Shown: one piece after another, positions 17,350 to 26,529 of the stretch
How positions within the stretch are numbered: the stretch's first letter is position 1
Layout of the letters: each line of letters begins with the position of its first letter
Assembly (NCBI RefSeq): GCF_030406325.1
Contig: NZ_JAUEQY010000013.1
Location: 1-64,000, forward strand
Direction of reading: 5' to 3'
DNA from: Actinomadura sp. DC4
GTDB lineage: Bacteria > Actinomycetota > Actinomycetes > Streptosporangiales > Streptosporangiaceae
Length of the DNA stretch: 64,000 nucleotides
Translations under genes and position numbers: made by a program
Notes under the pieces: model-generated
What the model was told of the DNA's origin: nothing
The model's input: the letters and a program-made list of their open reading frames with translations, nothing else
The model's database searches: none

Positions 17350-17991
17350 TCAATCTTCATTGTTTTTAGAGATGATCTCGACACAGCACTCCCCCGGCCG
17401 CGGCCGCAGGCACGCCGACAGGCCGGTCTCGCCCATGCCGTCGAGGAGGCCGCCGACCAGTGCCAGGTTCATGCCGCACATCAGCGGCGGGAAGTCGCGG
17501 GCCAGCGTGTGGAACGGGCAGTTGCGCATCCGGATCGCGCCGCCCTCGCGGTACGGCGCGTACCCCTGCCGCGCCAGCATCTCCTCGACGCCGCCCCCGG
17601 CCGAGGCACCGGCACGCCGGCCGTACCGGCGGGCCACCTCCTCCAGGTCGGCCTCGGCGCCCAGCGTGTCCACGACCTCGGCGAGCAGCGACGCCGCGGT
17701 GCCGTAGTCGCGCGGCGGCAGGCTCACCACGTGCTCGGCCGCGGACCTGCGGTAGAGCTTGGCCGGGCGGCCCGCGCCCGGGCCGGCCCTGCCCGCCGGC
17801 CGGCGGAACACCACGTCGAGCAGGCCGACGCCGGCCAGCCGGTCGAGGTGGAAGGCGGCCAGCGTGCGCTGGATCCCGGCGGCGTCGGCGGCCTCGGCCC
17901 GGCCGACCTCGTGGTCCTGCGCGACCACGTAGTCATAGAGCCGCCGGCGTACCGGATCGCCCAGGGCCGTGACGGCCTCGACATCGCTCAC
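17350..17991 (-). CDS. HTH regulator with C-terminal cysteine cluster (SufR-like)
   Basis: 213 residues. Residues 5-70 form an ArsR/DeoR-type winged helix (VTALGDPVRRRLYDYV, RTLAAFHLDRLAGVGLLDVVF). The C-terminal half has conserved cysteines in RNCPFH, LMCGMN, SACLRP and GECCVEI, the spacing seen in iron-sulphur regulators of the SufR type. It could sense redox or iron status and control its own operon with the DUF3291 gene. No suf genes are nearby, so SufR itself is unlikely; it is a paralogue. Confidence 0.78.
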   Translation of the reverse strand: MSDVEAVTALGDPVRRRLYDYVVAQDHEVGRAEAADAAGIQRTLAAFHLDRLAGVGLLDVVFRRPAGRAGPGAGRPAKLYRRSAAEHVVSLPPRDYGTAASLLAEVVDTLGAEADLEEVARRYGRRAGASAGGGVEEMLARQGYAPYREGGAIRMRNCPFHTLARDFPPLMCGMNLALVGGLLDGMGETGLSACLRPRPGECCVEIISKNNED

Positions 17992-18020
17992 GCGCCGATT
18001 GTAGGGACGGCGCCCGGAGA

Positions 18021-18920
18021 TCAGTACGCGGCGAGGATGTCGATGACGAAGGCCAGCGTGTCGGTGCTCCTGATGCCGGACGCGGCATGGCCCTTTTTTC
18101 CGTACCCCTGACCCGGCGGCACGACGACGAGGACGCGGCTGCCGACCGGCTTGCCCACGACCGCGCGGTCCCAGCCCGCGAGCATCTGCCGGGCGCCCAC
18201 GACCACCGAGTCCGGATGGCCCCGGCCGCGCGAGGACTCGAACACCTTGCCGGTACGCCAGATCTGCCCCAGGTCGTGGTAGACGACGAGCTGGCGCGCC
18301 TGCACCGGCTTGCCCGTGCCCTGCACGATCGTGCGCACCTGCAGCTTGGCCGGCGGACGCGCCGAGGGGATCTTCATCGCCGGCGTCGCGCCCGTCGTCA
18401 CCCGCGGCAGACCGCCGGACTGCGCCACCGCCGCGCCGCGGGCGCTCGCGTCGTTCGGGTAACGCCCGAGGACGTCCACCACGAACACCATCGAGTCGGT
18501 GCCGCCGACCTGCAGCGGCGCGTAGCCGTTCGCGCCGTACCCCTCACCGGGAGGGATGACCGCCATGACCCGGCCGCCCGGCCGCTGGCCCGCGAGCGCC
18601 TTGTTCAGGCCCGGCACGAGCTGCCCGTACGGGAACATCGCCGGCCGCCCCGCGTCGAAACTACTGGCGATCAGCTTGTGATCGCCAGCCTTCCAGCGGT
18701 AGCCGACGTAGTTCGCGGCGACCAGGTCACCCTTCACGACCTGGTCGCCCTTGCCCTTGTGCAGCGTCTTGACCTCGAGCTTGCCGCCCGGCCCGGACTT
18801 GGGGATGGTGACCGTCGGCTGCCGGCCGACATCGCCGGCGATCTTCAGCCCGTCCGGCAGTCCTCCCCCGCTACAGGCGGTCAGCAGGACGAGCAGGACC
18901 AGCGGGGCGGCGCGCCGCAT
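18021..18920 (-). CDS. lipoprotein with two FKBP-type peptidyl-prolyl isomerase domains
   Basis: 299 residues. Signal peptide with lipobox LLVLLTACSGGG (cysteine near residue 16), so the protein is anchored outside the membrane. Two FKBP domains follow: about 50-155 (GDLVAANYVGYRWKAGD, ending DSMVFVVDVLG) and about 190-298 (RQLVVYHDLGQIWRTG, LVVVPPGQGYG, ending DTLAFVIDIL). The second is closer to consensus. Likely assists folding of exported proteins. It starts 24 bases after the paralogous FKBP gene upstream, consistent with tandem duplication and one operon. Confidence 0.88.
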   Translation of the reverse strand: MRRAAPLVLLVLLTACSGGGLPDGLKIAGDVGRQPTVTIPKSGPGGKLEVKTLHKGKGDQVVKGDLVAANYVGYRWKAGDHKLIASSFDAGRPAMFPYGQLVPGLNKALAGQRPGGRVMAVIPPGEGYGANGYAPLQVGGTDSMVFVVDVLGRYPNDASARGAAVAQSGGLPRVTTGATPAMKIPSARPPAKLQVRTIVQGTGKPVQARQLVVYHDLGQIWRTGKVFESSRGRGHPDSVVVGARQMLAGWDRAVVGKPVGSRVLVVVPPGQGYGKKGHAASGIRSTDTLAFVIDILAAY

Positions 18921-18944
18921 ACACCGACCTCCAAGCGAGAACGA

Positions 18945-20054
18945 TCAGACCGCGCCGAGGATATCGACAACGAACACCAGCGTGTCGGTGCCCTTGATGC
19001 CCGCCTGGGGAGAGCCCTTCGAGCCGTACCCCTCCTTCGGCGGGACGACAAGCAGCACCCGGCTGCCGACCTTCTGCCCCACGAGGGTCTTGTCCCAGCC
19101 CGGGATCACCTGGCCCACGCCGATCGGGAACCCGGCCGGCGCGCCGTGCTTGTAGCTGGAGTCGAACTCCTTGCCGGTACGCCACAGCACGCCGTCGTAC
19201 TGGCCGATCAGCGTCTTGCCCTTGGCGACGGCCGGGCCGGCGCCCTGGATCAGCGTCTTGACCTGCAGCTTGCTCGGCGCCGAGCCCGACGGGATCTTGA
19301 CCGTCGGAGCCTGGCCGGGCGCGCCCGGCGTCACCTGCGGCAGGCTCTTGTCGAGCGTCTGCTGCGTGCCCTTCACCGACGCCGACTTGCCGAACGTGTT
19401 GATCACGTCCACGGACAGGACGAAGTCGTCGGTCTTGGGCAGCTGCAGCGCCTGTGCGACCTGGTCGCCGACGCTCGCGTAGGGCAGCGTCAGCTCCAGC
19501 CGCGTGCCCTCCGTACGGCCCGCGATCGCCTTGTCCAGTGCCGGGAGGCCGGTGAGCTGGCTCGCGGTGCCCGTGGCCGGCGTGCCCTTCTTGTAGGTGT
19601 TGAGCAGCTCCTTGCCGCCCTTGGCGCCCCACTGGTAGCCGACCAGGTGCGCCACGACGAAGTCGGTGCTCGCGACCTTCGGGCCCGTGCCGTGGATGAG
19701 CTCCTTGACCTGCTGCTTCGGGGCCGGCTTGGCCTTCGGCACCGACACCGCCGGAGCCTTGCCGAACGCGCCCTTGAACTTCACCGACGGCTTGGGCCGG
19801 TTGGCGTACAGCACGCCCCCGGTGACCGCCGCCGCGACCACCACGACGGCGACCGCCGAGTAGATGACCTTGCGGCGCTTGGCGGCCTTGCGGGTGCCCG
19901 AGCGGGGCGCGGGGCGGCCCTTGGTGGCGGCCAGCCCGTGCGGAGTGATGCCACTGCGGCCGATGTCCCTGGCCTGCGGCATCTTCACCTTGGGCCGCGC
20001 ATCCTCCTGCGTCTCCTCGGTCTCCGCATCCTCGCGGCCTTCCACTTCAGACAT
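18945..20054 (-). CDS. membrane-anchored protein with two FKBP-type isomerase domains
   Basis: 369 residues from the ATG at 20054, which has a well-placed GGAGA; longer frames upstream lack this. A cytoplasmic acidic then basic N-terminus (about 1-75) precedes one transmembrane helix (VIYSAVAVVVVAAAVTGGVLY), then two extracytoplasmic FKBP domains (about 120-235 and 260-368; motifs QYDGVLWRTGKEFDSSY, LVGQKVGSRVLLVVPPKEGYG, TDTLVFVVDILGAV). Paralogue of the downstream lipoprotein. It lies 83 bases downstream of pafA; paired FKBP genes next to pafA also occur in Streptomyces (SCO1638-1639). Confidence 0.88.
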   Translation of the reverse strand: MSEVEGREDAETEETQEDARPKVKMPQARDIGRSGITPHGLAATKGRPAPRSGTRKAAKRRKVIYSAVAVVVVAAAVTGGVLYANRPKPSVKFKGAFGKAPAVSVPKAKPAPKQQVKELIHGTGPKVASTDFVVAHLVGYQWGAKGGKELLNTYKKGTPATGTASQLTGLPALDKAIAGRTEGTRLELTLPYASVGDQVAQALQLPKTDDFVLSVDVINTFGKSASVKGTQQTLDKSLPQVTPGAPGQAPTVKIPSGSAPSKLQVKTLIQGAGPAVAKGKTLIGQYDGVLWRTGKEFDSSYKHGAPAGFPIGVGQVIPGWDKTLVGQKVGSRVLLVVPPKEGYGSKGSPQAGIKGTDTLVFVVDILGAV

Positions 20055-20137
20055 CTTCTCCACCGTTTCGCGGGCATGAGACAGCTCGAAAGCACCAACC
20101 ATGTCAGCAGGCACCTAAAGGTAGCGTGAGATGGCGG

Positions 20138-21496
20138 TTACATTCCCGCGATCAGCTTGTCGACCCGGTCGTCGACCGACCGGAACGGGTCCTTGCACAG
20201 CACGGTGCGCTGCGCCTGGTCATTGAGCTTCAGGTGCACCCAGTCCACCGTGAAATCACGGCGTTTCTCCTGCGCCCGCCGGATGAACTCCCCACGCAAC
20301 CGCGCGCGTGTCGTCTGCGGCGGCACCGACTTGGCCTCGAAGATCGCCAGATCGCGGGCCACCCGGTCGACCGAGCCGCGCCGCTCCAGCAGGTAGTACA
20401 GGCCACGGCCCCGGTGCACGTCGTGATAGGCCAGATCGAGCTGCGCCACCCGCGGCGAGCTCAGCGGCAGGTCGTACTTCCGGCGGTACCGCTCGATCAG
20501 CTGGTATTTCGTCACCCAGTCGATCTCGCGGGCGACGTCGTCGAGGTTGCCGGTCTCGACCGCGCGTACGGTCCGCTCCCACAGGTCCAGCACCCGCAGG
20601 ACCACCGGGTCCGCGCCGCGCCGGTCCACGAAGTCGCGCGCCTTGTCGAGGTATTCGGACTGGATCTCCAGCGAGCTGGCCTCCCGGCCGTTGGCCAGCC
20701 GCACCTTGCGGCGTCCGGTCATGTCGTGACTGACCTCGCGGATCGCCCGGATGGGGTTCTCCAGCGTCAGGTCGCGCATCACGACGCCCGCCTCGACCAT
20801 GCGCAGCACCAGGTCGGTCGCGCCGACCTTGAGCAGCATGGTCGTCTCGCTCATGTTGGAGTCGCCGACGATCACGTGCAGACGGCGGAACCGCTCCGCG
20901 TCCGCGTGCGGCTCGTCGCGCGTGTTGATGATCGGCCGGGAGCGCGTCGTCGCGGACGAGACGCCCTCCCAGATGTGCTCCGCGCGCTGGCTCACGCAGT
21001 ACACGGCGCCACGGGGCGTCTGCAGGACCTTGCCCGCACCGCAGATGATCTGACGCGTCACAAGGAACGGGATGAGCACGTCGGCCAGGCGGCCGAACTC
21101 ACCGTGCCGCCCGACCAGGTAGTTCTCGTGACAGCCATAGGAGTTGCCGGCCGAGTCGGTGTTGTTCTTGAACAGATAGATGTCCCCCGCGATGCCCTCC
21201 TCGCGCAGCCGCCGCTCGGCGTCGACCAGCAGGCCCTCGAGGATTCGCTCACCCGCCTTGTCGTGCACGACGAGCTCGTCGACGCTGTCGCACTCGGGCG
21301 TCGCGTACTCAGGATGACTTCCGACATCGAGGTACAGCCGTGCCCCGTTGCGCAGGAACACATTGCTGCTACGGCCCCACGACACCACCCGGCGGAACAG
21401 ATAGCGGGCCACCTCATCAGGTGACAACCGCCGCTGCCCGCGGAAGGTGCACGTAACGCCGTACTCGTTCTCCAACCCGAAGATGCGCCTGTCCAC
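20138..21496 (-). CDS. pafA: Pup--protein ligase PafA
   Basis: 452 residues, glutamine-synthetase-like fold. It phosphorylates the C-terminal glutamate of Pup and joins it to a substrate lysine. The N-terminal [12 protein letters not shown] includes the Mg-binding Glu9; [19 protein letters not shown] includes Asp57, corresponding to the catalytic aspartate. The nucleotide-site segments [18 protein letters not shown] and [10 protein letters not shown] and the C-terminal Pup-binding domain are complete. GTG start. Located downstream of prcBA, separated by a terminator-like hairpin, so it probably has its own promoter. Confidence 0.97.
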   Translation of the reverse strand: MDRRIFGLENEYGVTCTFRGQRRLSPDEVARYLFRRVVSWGRSSNVFLRNGARLYLDVGSHPEYATPECDSVDELVVHDKAGERILEGLLVDAERRLREEGIAGDIYLFKNNTDSAGNSYGCHENYLVGRHGEFGRLADVLIPFLVTRQIICGAGKVLQTPRGAVYCVSQRAEHIWEGVSSATTRSRPIINTRDEPHADAERFRRLHVIVGDSNMSETTMLLKVGATDLVLRMVEAGVVMRDLTLENPIRAIREVSHDMTGRRKVRLANGREASSLEIQSEYLDKARDFVDRRGADPVVLRVLDLWERTVRAVETGNLDDVAREIDWVTKYQLIERYRRKYDLPLSSPRVAQLDLAYHDVHRGRGLYYLLERRGSVDRVARDLAIFEAKSVPPQTTRARLRGEFIRRAQEKRRDFTVDWVHLKLNDQAQRTVLCKDPFRSVDDRVDKLIAGM

Positions 21497-21600
21497 ACCG
21501 CAAGGCTATGTGTCCGAGCACCACAGTTGGTAGAGATCAAGCCTGGGCGTACCGGTCACATCCGGCCGCCCGGCCTGGTTTGAGAGATCGAAAACGCCGA

Positions 21601-21634
21601 AGCCCGCCGTGACCAGGGACGATCACGACGGGCT
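21601..21634 (-). terminator. candidate intrinsic terminator after prcBA
   Basis: AGCCCGCCGTGA pairs with TCACGACGGGCT across a 10-base loop (12 positions, one G-T pair), 14 bases downstream of the prcA stop. On the minus strand the stem is followed by CGGCGTTTTCG, giving a short T-run. It would separate prcBA transcription from pafA. Confidence 0.6.
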
Positions 21635-21647
21635 GCGGGTGAGGTCG

Positions 21648-22406
21648 TTACTCCTCGGACGTGCCTTCTTCTGCGGTTTCGCCGTCTTCGGACGCCGGAG
21701 CGGCCGGAGCCTCGCCGGCGGCCTCCTCGAGCAGCTGCTCGATGCGCGCGGCCGGCAGGCGCCGGAACAGGCGGTGGTCCCGGTTGCGGTCGAGCACCGC
21801 GACCTCGAGCTGCCCCGCCTCCAGGTGCCGGTCGGCGTCCTGCTGCTCCAGGGCGTGCACACCGACGCCGAGGGCGCGCGCGAGCGGCAGCCCCTCCTCG
21901 AACCGGTCCTTCAGCGCCGCCGCCACCTGGTCGACCTGACCGCCCATCGCGACGTATCCCTGCTCGTCGGCGACCGAACCGTCGAAGGTGAGCCGGTAGA
22001 TCTGGTCCGAGGCGACGTCGACGCCCACCTCGGCCACCACGATCTCCACCTCGTACGGCTTGTTCATCTCGGTGAACACCGTGCCGAGCGCCGTCGCGTA
22101 GGCGTTGGCCAGACCGCGCGCCGTGACGTCGCGGCGGTCGTACATGTAGCCGTTGACGTCGGCGTAGCGGACGCCCTGCTGCCGGAGGTTCTCGAACTCG
22201 TTGTACTTGCCGACCGCGGCGAACGCGATCCGGTCGTAGATCTCACTGATCTTATGCAGGGCGCGCGACGGGTTGTCGGCCACGAACAGGATGCCGTCGG
22301 CGTACTGCAGCACGACCACGCTGCGGCCCCGCGAGATGCCCTTGCGGGCGTAGTCGGCCTTGTCCTTCATCGCCTGTTCGGGCGACACGTAGAACGGCAT
22401 GGACAC
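21648..22406 (-). CDS. prcA: 20S proteasome subunit alpha
   Basis: 252 residues forming the outer rings of the 20S core. Begins [21 protein letters not shown] (gate and H0 helix), with [21 protein letters not shown] and the inactive N-terminal-nucleophile fold typical of alpha subunits. The tail from about 225 is acidic ([18 protein letters not shown]). The GTG at 22406 is chosen over the ATG at 22400 because GAGGAA is 8 bases upstream of it. Lies 39 bases after prcB in one operon. Expected to dock Mpa through pockets between alpha subunits. Confidence 0.96.
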   Translation of the reverse strand: MSMPFYVSPEQAMKDKADYARKGISRGRSVVVLQYADGILFVADNPSRALHKISEIYDRIAFAAVGKYNEFENLRQQGVRYADVNGYMYDRRDVTARGLANAYATALGTVFTEMNKPYEVEIVVAEVGVDVASDQIYRLTFDGSVADEQGYVAMGGQVDQVAAALKDRFEEGLPLARALGVGVHALEQQDADRHLEAGQLEVAVLDRNRDHRLFRRLPAARIEQLLEEAAGEAPAAPASEDGETAEEGTSEE

Positions 22407-22445
22407 CGGTGGCGTTCCTCACTACTCGTTCGTCATTCGGTCGGG

Positions 22446-23294
22446 TTAGCGCAACGGGGCGGTCGGGCCTCCGGGAGCCCGCATCCGCGACTCCATCACA
22501 CTGTCCACCAGCGTGCCCACCCGGTCGTCGGGCAGCCGGCGGAAACCGTCGGCGGTGACCACGGAGACCACCGGGAAGATGCGCCGGGTCATGTCCGGGC
22601 CGCCGGTGGCCGAGTCGTCGTCGGCGGCGTCGTACAGCGCCTGCAGCGATGCGAGCACGGCCTCCTCCTCCGACAGGTCGGAGCGGTACAGCTTCTTCAG
22701 CGCGCCGCGGGCGAAGACCGAACCGGAGCCGATGCTGTGGAACTCGTGCTCCTCGTAGCGGCCGCCCGCCGCGTCGTAACTGAAGATCCGCCCGGCGTCG
22801 GTCTCCTCGTCATAGCCCGCGAACAGCGGCACCACGACGAGACCCTGCAGCGCCATGCCGAGATTGCCGCGCACCATCGTCGCGAGACGGTTGGCCTTGC
22901 CCTCCAGCGAGAGCGTACGGCCCTCCATCTTCTCGTAGTGCTCGAGCTCGACCTGGAACAGGCGGACGACCTCGATGCCGATGCCCGCCGTGCCCGCGAT
23001 GGCGATGGCGGAGTATTCGTCGGCGCGGAAGACCTTTTCGATGTCACGCTGAGCGATCATGTTGCCGGCGGTCGCCCGCCGGTCGCCGCCCATCACCACA
23101 CCGCCCGGGAACGTCACCGTGACGATCGTGGTGCCGTGCGGGAAATGCTCGCCCGCGGCGGTCCCGGCCGGCAGCTCCCGGTTCCCCGGAAGCATGTTCG
23201 GCGAGTGCGCCGACAGGAACTCGGTGAACGAAGAGGGGCTCTGGCTCGCGAACGTGCCCGGCAGGCGTCCCGGGGTGGAACCTTGCGACGTCAC
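22446..23294 (-). CDS. prcB: 20S proteasome subunit beta, with propeptide
   Basis: 282 residues, the proteolytic subunit. A 54-residue propeptide (contains [17 protein letters not shown]) ends at HG-TT; the second half of the junction, Thr55, is the predicted autoprocessed catalytic nucleophile ([21 protein letters not shown]). The conserved Asp and Lys/Arg of the GGDRRAT strand and the [14 protein letters not shown] segment are present. GTG start with a GAAGGAG Shine-Dalgarno. In other actinobacteria pup lies directly upstream; here an accessory gene pair intervenes. Confidence 0.96.
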   Translation of the reverse strand: MTSQGSTPGRLPGTFASQSPSSFTEFLSAHSPNMLPGNRELPAGTAAGEHFPHGTTIVTVTFPGGVVMGGDRRATAGNMIAQRDIEKVFRADEYSAIAIAGTAGIGIEVVRLFQVELEHYEKMEGRTLSLEGKANRLATMVRGNLGMALQGLVVVPLFAGYDEETDAGRIFSYDAAGGRYEEHEFHSIGSGSVFARGALKKLYRSDLSEEEAVLASLQALYDAADDDSATGGPDMTRRIFPVVSVVTADGFRRLPDDRVGTLVDSVMESRMRAPGGPTAPLR

Positions 23295-23409
23295 ACGACT
23301 CCTTCCAGTGACAGCGGGACGCGATTCGCCCCCGCTAACCAGACCCTACTGTCAGGGCGCCACCGCGTGCATGCGTCATGATCCCTCCCCTCGTCCGCTC
23401 ACGGCGAAC

Positions 23410-23426
23410 CCGGCCGAACCGGCCGG
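23410..23426 (-). terminator. candidate terminator after the AraC-type gene
   Basis: CCGGCCG-AAC-CGGCCGG, a perfect 7-bp stem 42 bases downstream of the AraC-type gene stop on the minus strand, without T-tract. It would insulate the prcB promoter from readthrough. Confidence 0.35.
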
Positions 23427-23467
23427 ATGTGAATCGGCCGGGGAGAACACCGACATACCCCTCGGTC

Positions 23468-24421
23468 TCACCCGGCGTGACCCTGCCTGCGGTAACGGCC
23501 CGGAGCCACGCCGTACTCCCGCTTGAACGCGTTGGCGAAGGCGAACTCCGAGGTGTACCCGACCCGTACCGCCACCGCCCCCAGCGGGGCGTCGGACTCC
23601 CTCAGGAGCCCGGCGGCCACGGTCATCCGCCACCAGGTCAGATAGCCCAGCGGCGTACGGCCGACCAGCGCGGTGAACCGCCGGGAGAAGGCGGCACGGG
23701 ACAGCCCGGCCTGTTCGCCCAGGTCGGCGACGGTCCACCGCCTCGCCGGGTCGCCGTGCATGCCGCCGAGCGCGGCCGCGACCGCGGGGTCGCGGAGCGC
23801 GGCGGCCCAGCCCGCGGCGTGCCCGGGGCGCTCGGGGCGCTCGTCGAGCCAGCCGCGCACCATGTAGACCAGCAGCGCGTCGAGCAGCGCGGACAGGGCC
23901 GTGTCCGCCCCCGGGCGGCGCCGTTCGAGCTCGGCGCCGAGCAGGTCGATCGCGGCGCGCAGCGAGGGGTGGCGGCCGACGCGCGCCGGGAGGTGGATGA
24001 CCTCGGGAAGCTCGGCCATCAGGGGATGCAGGCGCGTACGGTCCAGCAGGTACGCGCCGCAGAGCAGGACGGACGCGCCGTCTTCGGACCGCTCCCGGTC
24101 GTCGGGGAGTTCGGCCAGCGGGTCGACGGACGGTGTGGCGCCCGGGTCGCCGGCCAGCTCGTGCCCGGCGCCGTGCGGGAGGAGGACCGCGTCTCCGGCG
24201 CCGAGTGCGATCGGGTCGCCGTCGCCGCGTCTCAGGCGGCAGGTGCCCTGCAGGACGACGTGGAAGCCGGCTCCCGCGAACGGCGGGTGGCGTACGGCCC
24301 AGGGGCCGGTCCGTCGGGTGCGGGCGGAGTGCGGCCGGCCAGTACGCATGGCGGCGATGGCGTCGCTGAGCAGGTCCACGCCACCGAGCGTACCGGCGGT
24401 CGAGACGATCACGTATGTCAT
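23468..24421 (-). CDS. AraC family transcriptional regulator
   Basis: 317 residues. N-terminal cupin-like ligand-binding half (FAGAGFHVVLQGTCRLRRGD, VLLPHGAGHELAG), as in AraC regulators of the cupin_6 type, and a C-terminal double HTH (WTVADLGEQAGLSRAAFSRR, then APLGAVAVRVGYTSEFAFAN with the closing FKREYGVAPGRYR). Divergent from the oxidoreductase gene at 24498, which it probably controls. A GTG at 24379 is an alternative start. Together they form a two-gene insertion between prcB and the endonuclease/pup genes. Confidence 0.88.
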   Translation of the reverse strand: MTYVIVSTAGTLGGVDLLSDAIAAMRTGRPHSARTRRTGPWAVRHPPFAGAGFHVVLQGTCRLRRGDGDPIALGAGDAVLLPHGAGHELAGDPGATPSVDPLAELPDDRERSEDGASVLLCGAYLLDRTRLHPLMAELPEVIHLPARVGRHPSLRAAIDLLGAELERRRPGADTALSALLDALLVYMVRGWLDERPERPGHAAGWAAALRDPAVAAALGGMHGDPARRWTVADLGEQAGLSRAAFSRRFTALVGRTPLGYLTWWRMTVAAGLLRESDAPLGAVAVRVGYTSEFAFANAFKREYGVAPGRYRRQGHAG

Positions 24422-24462
24422 GACACTTTCAGCGCATTAATCATCTTGGCGATGCTCCGTAC

Positions 24463-24474
24463 GGTGAGATCACC
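24463..24474. promoter_or_regulatory. short inverted repeat in the AraC/oxidoreductase divergent promoter
   Basis: GGTGAGATCACC has 5-bp arms around GA and lies 23 bases upstream of the oxidoreductase ATG, in the 76-base divergent promoter region. AraC proteins often bind direct repeats, so this assignment is weak. Confidence 0.25.
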
Positions 24475-24497
24475 TTGTTTCTTCGGAGGAGATGGAC

Positions 24498-25529
24498 ATG
24501 CGGATCGCCGTCTATGGCGCCAGTGGACACCAGGGAAAGCTGATCGTCGCCGAGCTGGCCCGGCGAGGTCTCCAGATCGTGGCGGTGGGGCGCGACCGTG
24601 AGCGGCTGCGCGCGGCCGCCGGGGACGCCGAGGTACGCGTCGCCGGCCTGGACGACGCGGACCGGCTCGCCGCCGCGTTCCGCGGCTGCACGGTCGTGAT
24701 CAACTGCGCCGGCCCCTTCACACTCTCGGGCTCGGCCGTGGTGCGCGCCGCGCTCGCGGCGGGATGTCACTACGCCGACACTTCCGGCGAGCAGGCACAG
24801 ATCAAGCAGACGTTCGACCTGTTCGGCGCCGAGGCCGGGCGCGCCGGCGTCACCGTCGTCCCGGCGGCGACCGACGGCGGCGTCCCCGGCGACCTGATCG
24901 CCCACCTGCTCGCCGACCGCCTCGGGCCGCTGGAGGAGATCGTCACCGCCCACCTGATCGCGGGGAGCGGCCGGCTGTCCCGGGGGTCGCTGCGCAGCCT
25001 GCTGGAGACGGCCGAGACGCTGTGGAGCGGAGGCCTGGGCTATGAGGACGGCGCGTGGCACCCGACGGCCGCGGCGCGGCGTACGACGATGAGGTTCCCG
25101 GGAGGCTCGTCGGAGGTGCCGGTCGTACGGTTCGCGCTACAGGAGGTCGTCACGGTCCCCCGGCACGTGGACGTCCGGCGGGTCGAGGGCGTCGCCGACG
25201 CCGCCCTGGCCGCCCGGTTCGCCATCCCGATCGACCCCGCGGCGATCGAGAGCCTGCCGGAGGGACCGGCGGCGGAGAGCCGGGAGGCTCAGGAGTTCAC
25301 CATCGTGATCGACGCCGTGGCCCGGGACGGCCGCTCGGCCCGCGGCGTGGTGCGGGGCCGCGACACGTACGGCACGACCGCGAGGGTCGCCGTGGAGGCC
25401 GCGAGCCGCCTGGCGGCCGACGGCGCCAAGCCGGGCGTACTGGCCCCGTCCCAGGCCTTCGACCCGGCCGCCTTCCTCGACGCCCTGGCTCCGTACGGCC
25501 TCACCTGGGATCTCACCGTCGACGGCTGA
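24498..25529 (+). CDS. saccharopine dehydrogenase-like NAD(P)-dependent oxidoreductase
   Basis: 343 residues. N-terminal Rossmann fold (MRIAVYGASGHQGKLIVAELARRG with a GxSGxxG-like loop), GRDRERLRAAAGDAEV at the second strand, and the ADTSGEQAQI motif typical of saccharopine dehydrogenase-like and trans-acting enoyl-reductase-type proteins. The ATG at 24498 sits 6 bases after GGAGGAG; the ATG at 24492 abuts it and is a poorer choice. Physiological substrate unknown. Paired divergently with an AraC regulator. Confidence 0.85.
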   Translation: MRIAVYGASGHQGKLIVAELARRGLQIVAVGRDRERLRAAAGDAEVRVAGLDDADRLAAAFRGCTVVINCAGPFTLSGSAVVRAALAAGCHYADTSGEQAQIKQTFDLFGAEAGRAGVTVVPAATDGGVPGDLIAHLLADRLGPLEEIVTAHLIAGSGRLSRGSLRSLLETAETLWSGGLGYEDGAWHPTAAARRTTMRFPGGSSEVPVVRFALQEVVTVPRHVDVRRVEGVADAALAARFAIPIDPAAIESLPEGPAAESREAQEFTIVIDAVARDGRSARGVVRGRDTYGTTARVAVEAASRLAADGAKPGVLAPSQAFDPAAFLDALAPYGLTWDLTVDG

Positions 25530-25545
25530 ACGCACGAAGGCCCCG

Positions 25546-26529
25546 TCAGGCGAACACGTCCACTTCCGCAGGGCCGAACGGCTCTGCCGGCGCGGGGTCG
25601 TCCGAGGACGGGGTGCTCAGGTCGAGTGGGGGGAAGCGGAGTTCGGCCGGGCCTGGGTCCGCGACGCCGAGGTCGCTCTCCCCGGGCTGACCGGAGTCGT
25701 CGTGGGCGAGGGCGTGCAGTACGGCGTAGTCGTGCGCGCCGATCTGGCCGATGTCCCACCCCGGGTCGACGGCCGGGCCGTCCCGCCTGGGGCGTACGAC
25801 GGTGACGTCATAGTCACCACCGCCGGTCCGGCTGAGGCCGAACAGGCCGCCGGTGAGGTATCCGATCGCCCTGCGAAGCACCCAGGGGTCGTCGCGCAGC
25901 TGCCCCATCCCGGTATTGCAGTCCCCGCAGAGGACCCCCCGCACCCCGCCCGTCACATGATCATGATCGACGGCGAAGGGCGCCGCATCACGACAGATCG
26001 GACAGAGACCGTCCTGCCCCGCGATCATCCGCTCGACGTCCCGCTCACCGATGCCATAGCGCTCCGCCAGGCGATAGTGGCGTCGGCTCCGGCGTTCACC
26101 TCGCGGAGCCCTCGTCCGCGGTTCCGGCCGGACCTTCTCGACCAGCCGGCCCTCGAGATAGTCGACCGCGCGCCGCATGACCCGCGGATCGTCCTTGAAC
26201 TGGCCCAGACCTCCGTTGCAACGGAAGCACAGCAGACCTCGGACGTCGCCCGAGGCATGATCGTGATCGACGTGCAGAGAGCCTCGGTGCAGACAGATGC
26301 GACAGATACCGCGCTGCTCCTCGACGGCACGCTCGACCTCGGCCTCGGTCATGCCGTAACGGCGTTCGAAGTGGTAACCGCGCACGCTGCCGTGCTTCTT
26401 TGCCTTGATCGCTGCCATGACCTTGTTGTGGCACGGCTTGCAGTAAGTGGCCCGCCCTGAGGGATCGGCCCTGTTGCCGCCGAAGTCCGCAATCGGTTTG
26501 ATCTCGGCGCAGCGCGCGCAGTACTTCAT
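25546..26529 (-). CDS. tandem endonuclease VII-like HNH nuclease (3' part of a split gene)
   Basis: 327 residues. It begins with a zinc ribbon (C4-C7, C30-C33) followed by two copies of the endonuclease VII (T4 gp49-type) domain. Domain 1, about 52-126: ICRIC, VDHDH at 87-91, LCFRCNGGLGQF. Domain 2, about 152-227: LCPIC, VDHDH at 187-191, LCGDCNTGMGQL. Both keep the zinc cysteines and catalytic histidines. T4 endonuclease VII resolves branched DNA. The C-terminal 100 residues are acidic and unstructured-looking. The preceding 45-codon ORF encodes the missing first zinc ribbon half and overlaps it by ATGA; see the frameshift finding. A homologous gene is found at this locus in Streptomyces. 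Confidence 0.85.
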   Translation of the reverse strand: MKYCARCAEIKPIADFGGNRADPSGRATYCKPCHNKVMAAIKAKKHGSVRGYHFERRYGMTEAEVERAVEEQRGICRICLHRGSLHVDHDHASGDVRGLLCFRCNGGLGQFKDDPRVMRRAVDYLEGRLVEKVRPEPRTRAPRGERRSRRHYRLAERYGIGERDVERMIAGQDGLCPICRDAAPFAVDHDHVTGGVRGVLCGDCNTGMGQLRDDPWVLRRAIGYLTGGLFGLSRTGGGDYDVTVVRPRRDGPAVDPGWDIGQIGAHDYAVLHALAHDDSGQPGESDLGVADPGPAELRFPPLDLSTPSSDDPAPAEPFGPAEVDVFA

